A stretch of DNA of 42,309 nt from Bacteroidales bacterium (GCA_003249955.1 QKHS01000076.1:1-42309); one strand, 5' to 3'. Counted from the stretch's first letter, positions 7,176 to 16,225 are shown. Numbers and translations: made by a program. The notes: generated by a model not told the origin, from the sequence alone.

Positions 7176-7907
7176 ATGTTTACGCTGTTCTTGAAAGAAA
7201 TAAAAGAGTTTTTCAGTTCAATAACCGGTTACCTCGTTGTAATTGTGTTTCTGCTGGTAAACAGTATGTTTATGTGGATTTTCCGTGGCTCATTTAATGT
7301 CTTCGACATTGGTGTTGCAAATATCGATACCTTGTTTGTGATTTCACCTTGGGTCTTTTTGTTTCTTGTGCCTGCTATAACTATGAATATGTTTGCAGGA
7401 GAACTTAAGTCCGGGACAATGGAACTTTTATTAACCCGCCCGCTTACCGAGTTTCAGATAATTATTGCAAAGTATATGGCTGCAGTAGTGTTGGTTCTTA
7501 TCGCTTTAATACCTACGTTCTTCTATCTGTTTTCAATTAACTCACTTGCCGATCCGGTGGGGAATGTAGATTTCGGAGCAATATTCGGTTCATATATAGG
7601 CTTGTTTTTTCTGGCGGCAGTTTATTCCGCGATAGGAATTCTTGCCGGTTCATTCTCTAAGAATGCAATCATTTCTTTTCTGTTGAGTGTGCTTTTGTGC
7701 TATGTGTTCTTTCTCGGATTCGAAAATCTTGCATACCTGGGCTTCTCCGGCAAAATCTCAGACTTTATTATCTCAATAGGTATAAACGATCACTACCGTT
7801 CAATGAGCCGTGGAGTTATTGATTCGCGTGACATAGTATATTTTCTGAGTGTCATCAGCGTGTTTATTTTTCTAACAAAATTAAGACTTGAAAGTCGTAA
7901 ATGGTAA
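7176..7907 (+). CDS. gldF: ABC transporter permease GldF
   Basis: The 243-residue ABC-2 type inner membrane permease has about six hydrophobic helices. It contains the family phrases FAGELKSGTMELLLTRPLTEFQII and ISFLLSVLLCYVFFLGFE. In gliding Bacteroidota, GldF and GldG work with the ATPase GldA; many non-gliding members keep gldFG without known cargo. The length matches the GldF norm of about 240. No ATP-binding subunit is adjacent: the upstream neighbour is an opposite-strand lipid A deacylase, so GldA must be encoded elsewhere. The stop codon overlaps the first ATG of gldG (7901), which suggests translational coupling. Position upstream of gldG and dnaN matches the common Bacteroidota gene order. 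Confidence 0.9.
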   Translation: MFTLFLKEIKEFFSSITGYLVVIVFLLVNSMFMWIFRGSFNVFDIGVANIDTLFVISPWVFLFLVPAITMNMFAGELKSGTMELLLTRPLTEFQIIIAKYMAAVVLVLIALIPTFFYLFSINSLADPVGNVDFGAIFGSYIGLFFLAAVYSAIGILAGSFSKNAIISFLLSVLLCYVFFLGFENLAYLGFSGKISDFIISIGINDHYRSMSRGVIDSRDIVYFLSVISVFIFLTKLRLESRKW

Positions 7908-9661
7908 GAGTCATGGATAAAAAACTTAAACATACCCGTCTGGTTCTGAAAAAACAGAATATATTTCAGGCATTATTAATTTTACTGCTGATAGTCCTCT
8001 TTAATCTTTTTTCGTCGATGCTGTTTTTCCGGCTCGATTTAACAAAGGAAAAAAGATTTACGATTACTCCGATCTCAAAGACAATTCTTGCAGGACTTGA
8101 GGATAAAGTATATATTGAAGTTTATCTTGAAAGCAAAGATTTGCCTGTTGAATTAGTCAGATATCGCAAGGTCGTAAAAGAATTTCTTGATAATTTTGAA
8201 TCATATTCGAATAAAATAGAAGTTGAATTCAAAAATCCGTTTGAGGAGGGAGATCCTGAGCAGAACAGAAATGTTTACTGGCAACTTTATAATAAAGGTC
8301 TTAATCCTACCTATGTCAGCCAGTCAAAAGACGGTGGCGTTACCGAGAAAATGGTCTTTGCAGGAGCCTTGGTAAAATATCGCGAAAAAGAATTTCCTGT
8401 AAATCTGATTAACAACAATGTGACATCTGGCAGCGATTATGCCGGTTTGTCCGAGACCGAACTGGAACGTGATTTTATTCACGCAATATGGATGCTGACA
8501 AGTAAAAAGTTGCAGAAAGTAGCTTTTCTTGAAGGGCAGAAAGAACTGACAGAGTATCAGACATATGATATAATGACATCACTGTCAAAATACTACCAGA
8601 TAGACAGAGTAAAAATGAATAACGTTCTTAATTCTCTGGATGAATATGCTGTTGTCATAATTGCAAAACCGGAAGGATATTTTACAGAGAAAGAAAAGTT
8701 TATTCTTGATCAGTATATTATGCAGGGAGGTAAAGTTATCTGGCTTGTGGAATGGATGCAGATTTCTATGGATTCACTTAGTACCAAGCCAAGCCAAATG
8801 GCAATGATACGCGATATAAACCTGGATGATCAGCTTTTTAATTACGGAGTAAGGATTAATCCTGACCTTATACAGGATTTAAGATGTCTTAATGTACCTG
8901 TTTATGTTAATACTGTTGACGGAAATCCTCAGTTTGAGCCAAAACCATGGTATTATTTCCCGCTTATAGTTCCTGATACACTTCTCGATCATCAGTTGCT
9001 GCGAAATCTTGAACCGGCACGAACACAGTTTGTAAGTTCTATTGATACCGTGGGAGAGAATCCGGAAATTAAAAAAACTATTCTTCTGCGTACTTCAGAA
9101 TATTCCAAGTCATTGGTGCATCCGGTAGAAGTTGACCTCGAAATTATGAGGGAAGATCCGGATATTGCGACTTTCAATAAACCTAAAATGCCGATTGCCG
9201 TATTGTTGGAAGGAACTTTCAGATCGAATTTTGTAAACCGCCTTTCATCGGAATTTGCAGATAACAAAGACTTTAAATTTCTCGAAAGCAGCAAACCAAC
9301 CAAAATGGTGGTTATCTCGGATGGCGACTTTATCAGAAACGAGGTTCGGACAATGGGAGACAAGCAACAGCCGTATCCTTTGGGATTCGACAAATATTAT
9401 ACAGAGCAGTTTACACCCGGGAATACTCAGTTTATTGTTAACTGTGTTAACTATATGTGTGCAGACGAAGATCTGATTTCATTAAGGATGAGGGAAATAA
9501 AGATACGTCAGTTGAATGCTTCGGAGGTTAAACAAAAAATGTTCCTCTGGGTATATGTTAACTCATTTATTCCTGTACTTATAATTATTGTGATAGGGCT
9601 TTTGGTTGTTGTTTTCAGGAGGATAAAGTACAGCAGAAAATTTCTCAGTCAAAAAGATTAA
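7901..9661 (+). CDS. gldG: Gliding-type ABC auxiliary protein GldG
   Basis: The 586-residue protein has one N-terminal membrane helix (ALLILLLIVLFNLFSSMLFF), a long periplasmic part, and one C-terminal helix (FIPVLIIIVIGLLVVVF). After the first helix comes the typical LDLTKEKRFTITPISKTIL phrase of this ABC-auxiliary family. The central region has EGDPEQN and VAFLEGQKELTEYQTYDI, then the Rossmann-like IIAKPEGYFTEKEKFILDQY segment. It is the membrane partner of GldF; whether this organism glides cannot be told here. Start 7901 overlaps gldF by 7 bases; the alternative ATG at 7913 (MDKKLKHTR) would leave a 5-base gap and is equally plausible. It is followed after 16 bases by the WG-repeat gene. 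Confidence 0.9.
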   Translation: MVRVMDKKLKHTRLVLKKQNIFQALLILLLIVLFNLFSSMLFFRLDLTKEKRFTITPISKTILAGLEDKVYIEVYLESKDLPVELVRYRKVVKEFLDNFESYSNKIEVEFKNPFEEGDPEQNRNVYWQLYNKGLNPTYVSQSKDGGVTEKMVFAGALVKYREKEFPVNLINNNVTSGSDYAGLSETELERDFIHAIWMLTSKKLQKVAFLEGQKELTEYQTYDIMTSLSKYYQIDRVKMNNVLNSLDEYAVVIIAKPEGYFTEKEKFILDQYIMQGGKVIWLVEWMQISMDSLSTKPSQMAMIRDINLDDQLFNYGVRINPDLIQDLRCLNVPVYVNTVDGNPQFEPKPWYYFPLIVPDTLLDHQLLRNLEPARTQFVSSIDTVGENPEIKKTILLRTSEYSKSLVHPVEVDLEIMREDPDIATFNKPKMPIAVLLEGTFRSNFVNRLSSEFADNKDFKFLESSKPTKMVVISDGDFIRNEVRTMGDKQQPYPLGFDKYYTEQFTPGNTQFIVNCVNYMCADEDLISLRMREIKIRQLNASEVKQKMFLWVYVNSFIPVLIIIVIGLLVVVFRRIKYSRKFLSQKD

Positions 9662-9677
9662 CCAAACCTGAAATACC

Positions 9678-10850
9678 ATGAAGCTGAAAGGAATCATCTG
9701 TCTTTTTTTTATGTTTTTTGCATTGTATGCATCAGCACAAAAGAAGACATTTTTTTGTCTTAGCGAAAACGGAGATACTCTGTTCAATTTTGAAACTCAT
9801 TATGTCTGGCCATTCTCGGACGGAATGGCAATGTTTAAAAGTACTGTTAAAGACGAAGTCAATAACAGAATGGTATGGCGTGCAGGTTTTATAGATACTT
9901 ATGGCAATGTCGTCCTGGAGCCTGTTTACGATAGTAAATATGCTGTCTATTATGGGTTTAAATACGGAGTTTCGTGGGTACGTAAACCGGGAGAAGAGTC
10001 ATTTGTTCTAATAAACAAAAAAGGAGAAATTATTTCTGCAAAATCATACGAAAAAGTAGGGAGCTTTAACGATAGTGTTTGTGCTGTTTATGAAGGATTA
10101 TACATGGGTTTTGTGGATGTAACCGGCAAAGAGGTAATACCCTGTAAATATGTTGGCGATTCATGGTTTTATGACGGACTTGTTTGTGTATGTGAAGGAG
10201 ATAGCGAAACAGAAAAGTATGGGTTCTTAAATAAAAAAGGAGAAGTCGTAATTCCTTTTGAGTTTAATCAGGCAGGATACAGTGGCTTTGAAAACGGGGA
10301 AGCACGGGTTCAGATTAAAGGAAGGACAAGCCTTATAAACACTTCGGGCGAAGTTGTGTTTACTCCTGAACTGACCTCAAATATGGAAAATTTTAGCGAT
10401 GGTCTGGCATTGGCATATACGGAACCAGATCGTAGCGGATTTGGTTTTTTTAACCGTAACAATGAATGGATAATTCAACCTGTTTATGATCATGCGTCAT
10501 CTTTCAGGAATGGCAGATCTGTTGTGGAGAAAGATGGTAAATACGGGGTTATTGACACAACAGGAAAGTTTATTTTGCCGCTTAAGTTTGAAAATATTTA
10601 CGGAGATTGCAGTAATCATGGTTTATATAATGCAGTGGCAGAAAATATCTCTTATTTTTATAATTGCGATGGTGGCTATTTTACAAATTTTGATGTGAAA
10701 TATGTGTATGGCTGTGAATCCGGGAAATATCACCCATACAAAGATATGAACGATAAAATGGGGTATCTTAACCATGACGGAAGTATCTTTATTGAAGCAA
10801 AATATGCTAATGCCGAAGCTTTTAGAGAGGGAAAGGCCTGGGTTTATTAA
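9678..10850 (+). CDS. Exported WG-repeat protein
   Basis: The product is 390 residues with a signal peptide (MKLKGIICLFFMFFALYASAQ). About eight WG-type beta repeats follow, of the form (K)YGF-hydrophobic-N/D-xx-G-(E/K)-xx-I/V-xP-x-(Y/F): for example GFIDTYGNVVLEPVYD, YGFLNKKGEVVIPFEF, YGVIDTTGKFILPLKF and MGYLNHDGSIFIEAKY. Such repeats form beta structures thought to bind ligands or proteins; no precise role is known. It lies 16 bases after gldG and 60 bases before the DUF4340 gene, so it is probably co-transcribed. In the Bacteroidota arrangement I know, gldG is usually followed directly by the DUF4340 gene or dnaN, so this gene looks like an addition to the cluster. Confidence 0.85.
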   Translation: MKLKGIICLFFMFFALYASAQKKTFFCLSENGDTLFNFETHYVWPFSDGMAMFKSTVKDEVNNRMVWRAGFIDTYGNVVLEPVYDSKYAVYYGFKYGVSWVRKPGEESFVLINKKGEIISAKSYEKVGSFNDSVCAVYEGLYMGFVDVTGKEVIPCKYVGDSWFYDGLVCVCEGDSETEKYGFLNKKGEVVIPFEFNQAGYSGFENGEARVQIKGRTSLINTSGEVVFTPELTSNMENFSDGLALAYTEPDRSGFGFFNRNNEWIIQPVYDHASSFRNGRSVVEKDGKYGVIDTTGKFILPLKFENIYGDCSNHGLYNAVAENISYFYNCDGGYFTNFDVKYVYGCESGKYHPYKDMNDKMGYLNHDGSIFIEAKYANAEAFREGKAWVY

Positions 10851-10910
10851 AAACCGGGAATAAAAATTTTTATAAAATTTGTGAAAAATAATTTAGAAAA
10901 ATACAAATAA

Positions 10911-11918
10911 ATGAAGAAAACAAATTTAATCCTTTTAGTTGCAGTTATTGTGTTGACAATAATAGCGGCAATTATTTATTTTACACAAAACTCCGATAAA
11001 AAAAGTGTGTACAGAGATTTTGCTGTTCAGGACACAGCCTCTGTTGATAAAATTTTTATTGCGGACAAGAACAATAATGCTATAACGTTGGAACGTAAGC
11101 AGAATTACTGGGTGGTCAATCAAAAGTATAAGGCAAGAAGAGATCTTACCAATCTTTTATTGGAAACAATTCTTAAAATTGAAGTCAGTGCACCGGTTCC
11201 GGATTCAAAACTTGAAAAAGTACTTAAAGATATTTCAACTTCGGGAATAAAGACAGAAATATATCAGAACGGAGAACTGGTAAAGACCTATTATGTAGGC
11301 GGAGTTACAGATGACAACACCGGGACATACATGATTCTGGAAGGTTCTGACCTGCCTTTTATAATAAGAATACCAGGGTTTAACGGATTTCTTACAGTTA
11401 GATATTCAACGCTTTTAAACGAATGGCGGGAAAAACAGATATTTAATTATGATCTTAACGACATTGCAAGAGTTATGGTGGAATATCCCGGGATGGCTCA
11501 GGAATCTTTTATTGCATACAGTAAAGGGAATAACGTTTTTGATCTTACCAATATAGACGGCTCTGCTGTTGATTTTGATTTTGATACATTATTAGTGAAA
11601 GAATACATTTCACGTTGTAAATTTATAGGCTTTGAAGCATATATTACTGACGAGCTTCAGGAAGAAAAACGTGACAGCCTTATGAAAGAACCGGTTGTGT
11701 CAAAATATTCAGTTGAAGACAGATCCGGTGATGTACAATCTGTTAAAGTATATTACAGACCAAATCTGGGTAAACTTCTTGACGATAAAGGAGAACTTTA
11801 TGAGTGGGATATTGACAGGTTGTATGGAATTATTAATGATAAAGAAGTGGTATTAGTACAATATTACATTTTAGACCCGATTTCATTAAAAAAATCCGAC
11901 TTTAAAATAAAGAATTAA
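10911..11918 (+). CDS. DUF4340 membrane-anchored protein
   Basis: The 335-residue protein has one N-terminal helix (LILLVAVIVLTIIAAIIYF) and a large extracytoplasmic domain. The start of that domain, RDFAVQDTASVDKIFIADKNNNAITLERK followed shortly by YWVVNQKYKARRD, is the DUF4340 signature. This domain is often encoded beside GldG-type ABC auxiliary genes and is presumed to work with that transporter, though no activity is established. It belongs to the gldF-gldG-WG cluster and precedes dnaN by 100 bases. No lipobox or catalytic motif is visible. Confidence 0.82.
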   Translation: MKKTNLILLVAVIVLTIIAAIIYFTQNSDKKSVYRDFAVQDTASVDKIFIADKNNNAITLERKQNYWVVNQKYKARRDLTNLLLETILKIEVSAPVPDSKLEKVLKDISTSGIKTEIYQNGELVKTYYVGGVTDDNTGTYMILEGSDLPFIIRIPGFNGFLTVRYSTLLNEWREKQIFNYDLNDIARVMVEYPGMAQESFIAYSKGNNVFDLTNIDGSAVDFDFDTLLVKEYISRCKFIGFEAYITDELQEEKRDSLMKEPVVSKYSVEDRSGDVQSVKVYYRPNLGKLLDDKGELYEWDIDRLYGIINDKEVVLVQYYILDPISLKKSDFKIKN

Positions 11919-12018
11919 ACAAATGTTGTTCATAAAAAATGAATAAGTTTGAAATTTTAGCTTAAACTGTCTCATTAGTTTTTGTATTTTTAGGGTCATA
12001 AATTAAAACTTTTTAAAC

Positions 12019-13149
12019 ATGGATTTTGTAGTATCAAGTTCACATCTATTAGGACATTTGCAATTGGTAAGTAAAGTAGTGGGTTCAAAAAACGCACTTC
12101 CGATTCTTGATAATTTACTTTTTAAGGTTAGTGAAGGTGTCTTGCAGGTAACAGCAAGTGATCTTGAAAGCACTTTAACTACACGTCTTAATCTGGATTC
12201 AAATAATGGTTCAGGTATTATCGCTGTTGATACAAAAAAAATTCTTGAAATTCTTAAAGAGCTGTCAGAACAGCCATTGACTTTTAATATTGATGTTGAT
12301 GAATTGAAAATAGATATAATTTCATCAAACGGTAAATATACTCTTGTAGGACAAAACGGTGAAGACTTTCCGCAGATTCCGGGCCTTAAGCCGGATCGCG
12401 TAAATCGGGTAGATATACTTCCCGACGTTCTTTACAGCGGGATTACATCTGCAATATTTGCCACAGGTGACGACGAACTGCGTCCTGTGATGAATGGTGT
12501 TTTTATAGAATTTCAGAACGATGGCGTTAACTTTGTAGCAACTGACGCACATAAACTGGTAAAATATCGTCGTAAAGAAGTTAAAGTGGAAGAAGAAGCA
12601 TCTTTTATCTTACCTAAAAAACCGGCTTCTATTCTTAAGAGTGTTTTACCTAAAGCTTTCTCCGATATTACATTGGAATTCGACGATAAGAATGCAATTT
12701 TCAGTTTTGAAAATTTCCAGCTTATCTGCCGTCTTGTAGAAGGAGTGTATCCGAATTATTCAACAGTAATTCCGAAGGATAATCCTAATAAGCTTATTGT
12801 TGACAGAGTTGAATTATTCAGTTCTTTAAAACGTGTTTCTATTTTTGCAAACCAGGCTTCCAATCTGGTCGGACTGGCAATTAACGGAAATCAGCTTCGC
12901 ATAGCTGCTCAGGATATCGATTATGCTATTTCAGGTAACGAAGTAATAAACTGTCAGTATGACGGTGACGAAATGGAAATCGGGTTTAAATCAAATTTCC
13001 TGATTGAAATCCTTAACAACATTTCTGCAACTGAAGTTATTCTGGAATTATCCGATCCTACCCGTGCAGGAATTGTGGTTCCAAAAGATAACGAAAACGA
13101 AAATGAGGAAGTTCTTATGCTCCTCATGCCTATGATGATTAATAATTAA
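12019..13149 (+). CDS. dnaN: DNA polymerase III beta subunit (sliding clamp)
   Basis: DnaN forms the dimeric ring that tethers DNA polymerase III to the template. The 376-residue length and sequence fit three clamp folds of about 120 residues. Domain 1 has KNALPILDNLLFKV and ASDLESTL, domain 2 has VATDAHKLVKYRR, and domain 3 ends with EVLMLLMPMMIN, the Bacteroidota form of the conserved C-terminal PMR-type tail that lines the clamp-binding pocket. It is not next to dnaA here; instead it lies downstream of gldFG, as is usual in this phylum. A strong terminator follows at 13171. Confidence 0.96.
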   Translation: MDFVVSSSHLLGHLQLVSKVVGSKNALPILDNLLFKVSEGVLQVTASDLESTLTTRLNLDSNNGSGIIAVDTKKILEILKELSEQPLTFNIDVDELKIDIISSNGKYTLVGQNGEDFPQIPGLKPDRVNRVDILPDVLYSGITSAIFATGDDELRPVMNGVFIEFQNDGVNFVATDAHKLVKYRRKEVKVEEEASFILPKKPASILKSVLPKAFSDITLEFDDKNAIFSFENFQLICRLVEGVYPNYSTVIPKDNPNKLIVDRVELFSSLKRVSIFANQASNLVGLAINGNQLRIAAQDIDYAISGNEVINCQYDGDEMEIGFKSNFLIEILNNISATEVILELSDPTRAGIVVPKDNENENEEVLMLLMPMMINN

Positions 13150-13170
13150 AAACGGTTTAACCAAATACAC

Positions 13171-13193
13171 AGGGGCGATATGCCCCTTTTTTT
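13171..13193 (+). terminator. Rho-independent terminator of dnaN
   Basis: The stem GGGGC/GCCCC, with flanking A-T pairs, closes the 5-base loop GATAT and is followed by seven T. The T-run ends three bases before the start codon of the next gene, so the hairpin occupies the place of that gene's ribosome-binding region. Confidence 0.85.
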
Positions 13194-13196
13194 ATT

Positions 13197-13958
13197 ATGG
13201 AATTAAAACTAAAAAAACCAATTGTTTTCTTTGATCTTGAAACTACAGGGATTAATCCTGCCTCAGACAGAATCGTGGAGATTTCTTTGCTCAAGGTATT
13301 TCCTAACGGAACCGAAACTACAAAAACCTATCGTGTTAATCCACAGATGCCTATTCCGTCAGGAGCAACCGAAATACACGGGATCTCAGACGAAGACGTT
13401 AAGGATTGCCCTACGTTTAAAATGTTGGCTAAGGAACTGGTGTCAATCATTGAAGATTCAGATGTGGGAGGCTATAATTCCAATAAATTTGATATTCCGT
13501 TACTTGCAGAAGAATTTATTCGTGCCGGAACCGATTTTGATCTGAAAAAGCGCAATTTTATAGATGTGATGGTAATATTTATGAAGAAAGAACCACGCAA
13601 TCTCGAAGCAGCATTTAAATTCTATTGTGATAAAGATCTTAAGGATGCTCACAGCGCATTGGCAGATACACGTGCAACTTATGAGGTGTTTAAAGCTCAG
13701 TTGGACAAATATCCCGACCTTGGGGATAGTGTGGAAAAAATATCAGAATACTCTTCTCATAACCGCAATGCAGATTTTGCCGGACGACTTGTTTTCGATG
13801 ATGATAATAATATAGTCGTTAATTTTGGCAAATACAAAGGTCAACCGCTTATGTCCGTTCTTAGAAGAGATCCGTCTTACTATGACTGGGTACAAAAGGG
13901 TGATTTTCCGCTTTATACAAAAAGAATTTTTACAGAGGTTTACATAAAATCCAAATAA
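13197..13958 (+). CDS. DEDDh 3'-5' exonuclease (DnaQ-like)
   Basis: The 253-residue protein is a DnaQ-superfamily exonuclease. ExoI is FFDLETTG (D13, E15), ExoII lies in the GYNSNKFDIPLL segment, and ExoIII is HSALADT (H152, D157), giving a complete DEDDh active site. The C-terminal 55 residues (NFGKYKGQPL...DPSYYDWVQKGDFP) form the small DUF3820-like domain often attached to such nucleases. The role could be proofreading for the polymerase, RNA end trimming or repair; the neighbouring dnaN is suggestive only. FDLETTG begins at residue 12, so no later start is possible. The ATG therefore lies 10 bases after the dnaN terminator stem. Expression must depend on read-through or an internal promoter. 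Confidence 0.9.
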   Translation: MELKLKKPIVFFDLETTGINPASDRIVEISLLKVFPNGTETTKTYRVNPQMPIPSGATEIHGISDEDVKDCPTFKMLAKELVSIIEDSDVGGYNSNKFDIPLLAEEFIRAGTDFDLKKRNFIDVMVIFMKKEPRNLEAAFKFYCDKDLKDAHSALADTRATYEVFKAQLDKYPDLGDSVEKISEYSSHNRNADFAGRLVFDDDNNIVVNFGKYKGQPLMSVLRRDPSYYDWVQKGDFPLYTKRIFTEVYIKSK

Positions 13959-13977
13959 AGATTATTGAAAATAGTCT

Positions 13978-14209
13978 GTAATTATTTAGACTCTGGTATA
14001 ATTTTGTAATCGGTAATCAGTAATTCGTAATCGGCAAATTGTAGTAACCCTGAGATTCTGCTTTATTTTACGAAAGTTAAATTCCAATAAGCGGAAGCGA
14101 CTATGCAAAACCCACAGATTACAGATCACAGATTACAGGTCTCAGATCACATCCGCCGCAGCGGAACAATAACAGAATTCTGTTTTTAACATAATACCTG
14201 AATAATTAC
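13978..14209. mobile_element. MITE copy B with perfect 8-bp target duplication
   Basis: This 232-bp element has left end GTAATTATTTAG and right end CTGAATAATTAC. It is flanked on both sides by AATAGTCT (13970-13977 and 14210-14217), a perfect 8-bp target-site duplication. The left arm holds GTAATC repeats and the right arm GATTAC repeats, so the whole element is an imperfect hairpin. A small palindrome (TCCGCCGCAGCGGA) lies in the right arm. GTAA ends with an 8-bp duplication are the IS66-family pattern. It inserted 11 bases after the exonuclease stop codon. Confidence 0.88.
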
Positions 14210-14217
14210 AATAGTCT

Positions 14218-14614
14218 TATATGTTTTATTTGGTAACGGCTCAATCACATGCTGAATCTGTATCTGCCTTTACACGATTTTGTTTGATAATATTTATATA
14301 GTTTGCCAGGACTGTCTTCCATGATTTATTTATATGTCGTGTTAATTACAATGATTTTATTTTTTGTTATTGCTTCAGATAAACACTTTTTTTATAAAAG
14401 CAGCATGTAATCCTGATTAAACAATGTATTTGCCTGATGTGTCTGTTAATGCTTTTACTCAAAGTGTTAAGTATGTTAATCAGATAAAACTTAAAAGACT
14501 GTAAAATCAGTACTATGTGAATTATAAATACTATGATATGTGTAATATATGTGTGATAATATAAAATTAAACCGGGTGTGTTAAAATAATTTTTATTTGT
14601 GAAAGTAAATTACT
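14218..14614. other. Gene-free AT-rich stretch
   Basis: I see no gene, RNA or clear repeat here. The sequence is very AT-rich and has stop codons in all frames. It serves at least as the upstream region of the arginine decarboxylase promoter. Confidence 0.5.
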
Positions 14615-14622
14615 TACATTTG
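14615..14622 (+). promoter_or_regulatory. Candidate -7 promoter box of polyamine genes
   Basis: TACATTTG matches TAnnTTTG, 46 bases before the ATG at 14669. The related sequences GTAAATTACTT and GTGATTTACTT flank it at about 14605 and 14643 and might be a regulator's direct repeats. Confidence 0.5.
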
Positions 14623-14668
14623 TAATATTATTGATAAACCAAGTGATTTACTTTTAAAATTTTTAGAG

Positions 14669-16066
14669 ATGAAAACTAAATATCAGGATCTGGTTGAACA
14701 GTCTTTTGAGTTTCCTACTGATGAGTTTGAAGTTGAAGACGGAGAATTGTCATATTATGGAATTCCGTTAATGGATCTTGTTAAACAATATGGTACTCCA
14801 TTGAAGTTTACGTATTTACCAAAGATTACGGAGAATATCAAAAAGGCCAGAGTATGGTTTAATGTGGCCATTACAAAGGCCAATTATAATGGTAAGTATA
14901 TACAGTGCTATTGTACTAAAAGTTCTCACTTCTCTTTTGTACTTGAAGAAGCTTTGAAGAATGATATTCATATTGAAACCAGTTCAAGTTTTGATATTGA
15001 CATTGTCAGGGCACTTAAAGAATCGGGTCAGATAGATGAGAAGCATCACATTGTATGTAACGGATTTAAGATGCCTGCATATATAGAAAATATAGCAAGA
15101 TTAATCGGGGAAGGCTTCACTTCAGTTATACCTGTACTTGATAATTATGGAGAGTTGGATCAGTTACTTGAGAATGTTGAGGGTGATTTTAATGTTGGTA
15201 TCCGTATTGCCTCGGAGGAGGAACCTAAGTTCGAATTTTACACATCCAGGTTAGGCCTTGAGTACAAAAACATAGTAAAGTATTATCATGACTTTATTGA
15301 AAATAACCCCAGAGTAAAACTTAAAATGCTTCATTTTTTTATCAATACAGGGATAAAAGATACGGCATATTATTGGAATGAGCTGAATAAGTGTCTTTCT
15401 GTTTACTGTGAATTAAAGAAAGTATGTCCTGATTTGGATTCGCTTAATATAGGCGGAGGTTTCCCTATCAAAAACAGTCTTACTTTTGATTATGAGTACG
15501 AATATATGGCAGAGGAGATTGTTAACCAGATTAAAATGGCCTGTGATGCAAATAAAGTTGCAGAACCGGATATTTACACTGAATTCGGATCTTTTACAGT
15601 AGGAGAAAGCGGTGGCGCAATTTATTCGGTTGTTTATCAGAAGCAGCAAAATGACCGTGAAAAGTGGAATATGATTGATTCCTCGTTTATTACCACTTTG
15701 CCGGATTCATGGTCTATAAACAAAAGATTTATAATGTTGCCGGTTAACAAATGGCAAAGCCCTTACGAAAGAGTATTTCTTGGAGGTCTTACATGTGACA
15801 GTGACGACTATTATAATTCTGAGCAACATATAAACGCTATTTACCTTCCTGAGTATGATCCCGAAGAAGTTTTATACATAGGTTTCTTTAATACAGGTGC
15901 TTATCAGGAGGCTATAGGCGGGTTCGGAGGAATTCAGCATTGTCTTATTCCGGCACCCAAACATGTTCTGATAAGCCGTGATGAAGAAGGTAAAATATCT
16001 ACAAGAATGTATTCTAAAGAGCAGAGTTATAAGTCTATGCTTAAAACTTTGGGTTATACCTATTAA
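14669..16066 (+). CDS. Arginine decarboxylase, short alanine-racemase-fold type
   Basis: The 465-residue protein belongs to the fold-III PLP decarboxylases (alanine racemase/DapDC/ODC fold). Visible marks are the N-terminal barrel start YGTPLKFTYLPKI, the CTKSSHFSFVLEEAL segment where the PLP lysine strand is expected, the phosphate-binding NIGGGFP loop (about 260-266), and the C-terminal GAYQEAIGGFGG cofactor/substrate segment. It is much shorter than the roughly 630-660-residue SpeA of enterobacteria, and matches the compact Bacteroidota form annotated as arginine decarboxylase. Expected reaction: arginine to agmatine and CO2. The agmatinase and DHS-like genes downstream support this over diaminopimelate decarboxylase. 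A terminator at 16136 separates it from agmatinase. Confidence 0.82.
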   Translation: MKTKYQDLVEQSFEFPTDEFEVEDGELSYYGIPLMDLVKQYGTPLKFTYLPKITENIKKARVWFNVAITKANYNGKYIQCYCTKSSHFSFVLEEALKNDIHIETSSSFDIDIVRALKESGQIDEKHHIVCNGFKMPAYIENIARLIGEGFTSVIPVLDNYGELDQLLENVEGDFNVGIRIASEEEPKFEFYTSRLGLEYKNIVKYYHDFIENNPRVKLKMLHFFINTGIKDTAYYWNELNKCLSVYCELKKVCPDLDSLNIGGGFPIKNSLTFDYEYEYMAEEIVNQIKMACDANKVAEPDIYTEFGSFTVGESGGAIYSVVYQKQQNDREKWNMIDSSFITTLPDSWSINKRFIMLPVNKWQSPYERVFLGGLTCDSDDYYNSEQHINAIYLPEYDPEEVLYIGFFNTGAYQEAIGGFGGIQHCLIPAPKHVLISRDEEGKISTRMYSKEQSYKSMLKTLGYTY

Positions 16067-16135
16067 CCGGAAAACTATGATTCAGTTTTACTGCAATTAG
16101 GAAAAATTATAGCAGACATTAAACAAATACAGAAG

Positions 16136-16160
16136 CCCGGAAGTATTTATTCCGGGTTTT
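16136..16160 (+). terminator. Rho-independent terminator
   Basis: CCCGGAA, loop GTATTTA, TTCCGGG and a T-run form a perfect 7-bp stem after the arginine decarboxylase gene. Confidence 0.87.
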
Positions 16161-16217
16161 ACAATTCAGGTTAAGATTTATCATAAAACATCATTTTCTT
16201 ATGAATAGAAAAATATA

Positions 16218-16225
16218 TAAATTTG
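16218..16225 (+). promoter_or_regulatory. Candidate -7 promoter box of agmatinase
   Basis: TAAATTTG matches TAnnTTTG, 18 bases before the ATG at 16244, so agmatinase and the DHS-like gene have a promoter of their own. Confidence 0.6.

Noticed and set aside
7176-9661. Proof that the organism glides
   Set aside because: gldFG occurs in many non-gliding Bacteroidota, and none of the core gliding/type IX motor genes (gldK-N, sprA) is in the window.
13978-14209. GATTAC iterations as a CRISPR array
   Set aside because: The repeats are only 6-8 bases, irregularly spaced, inverted between arms and lie inside an element with terminal inverted repeats and an 8-bp target duplication.
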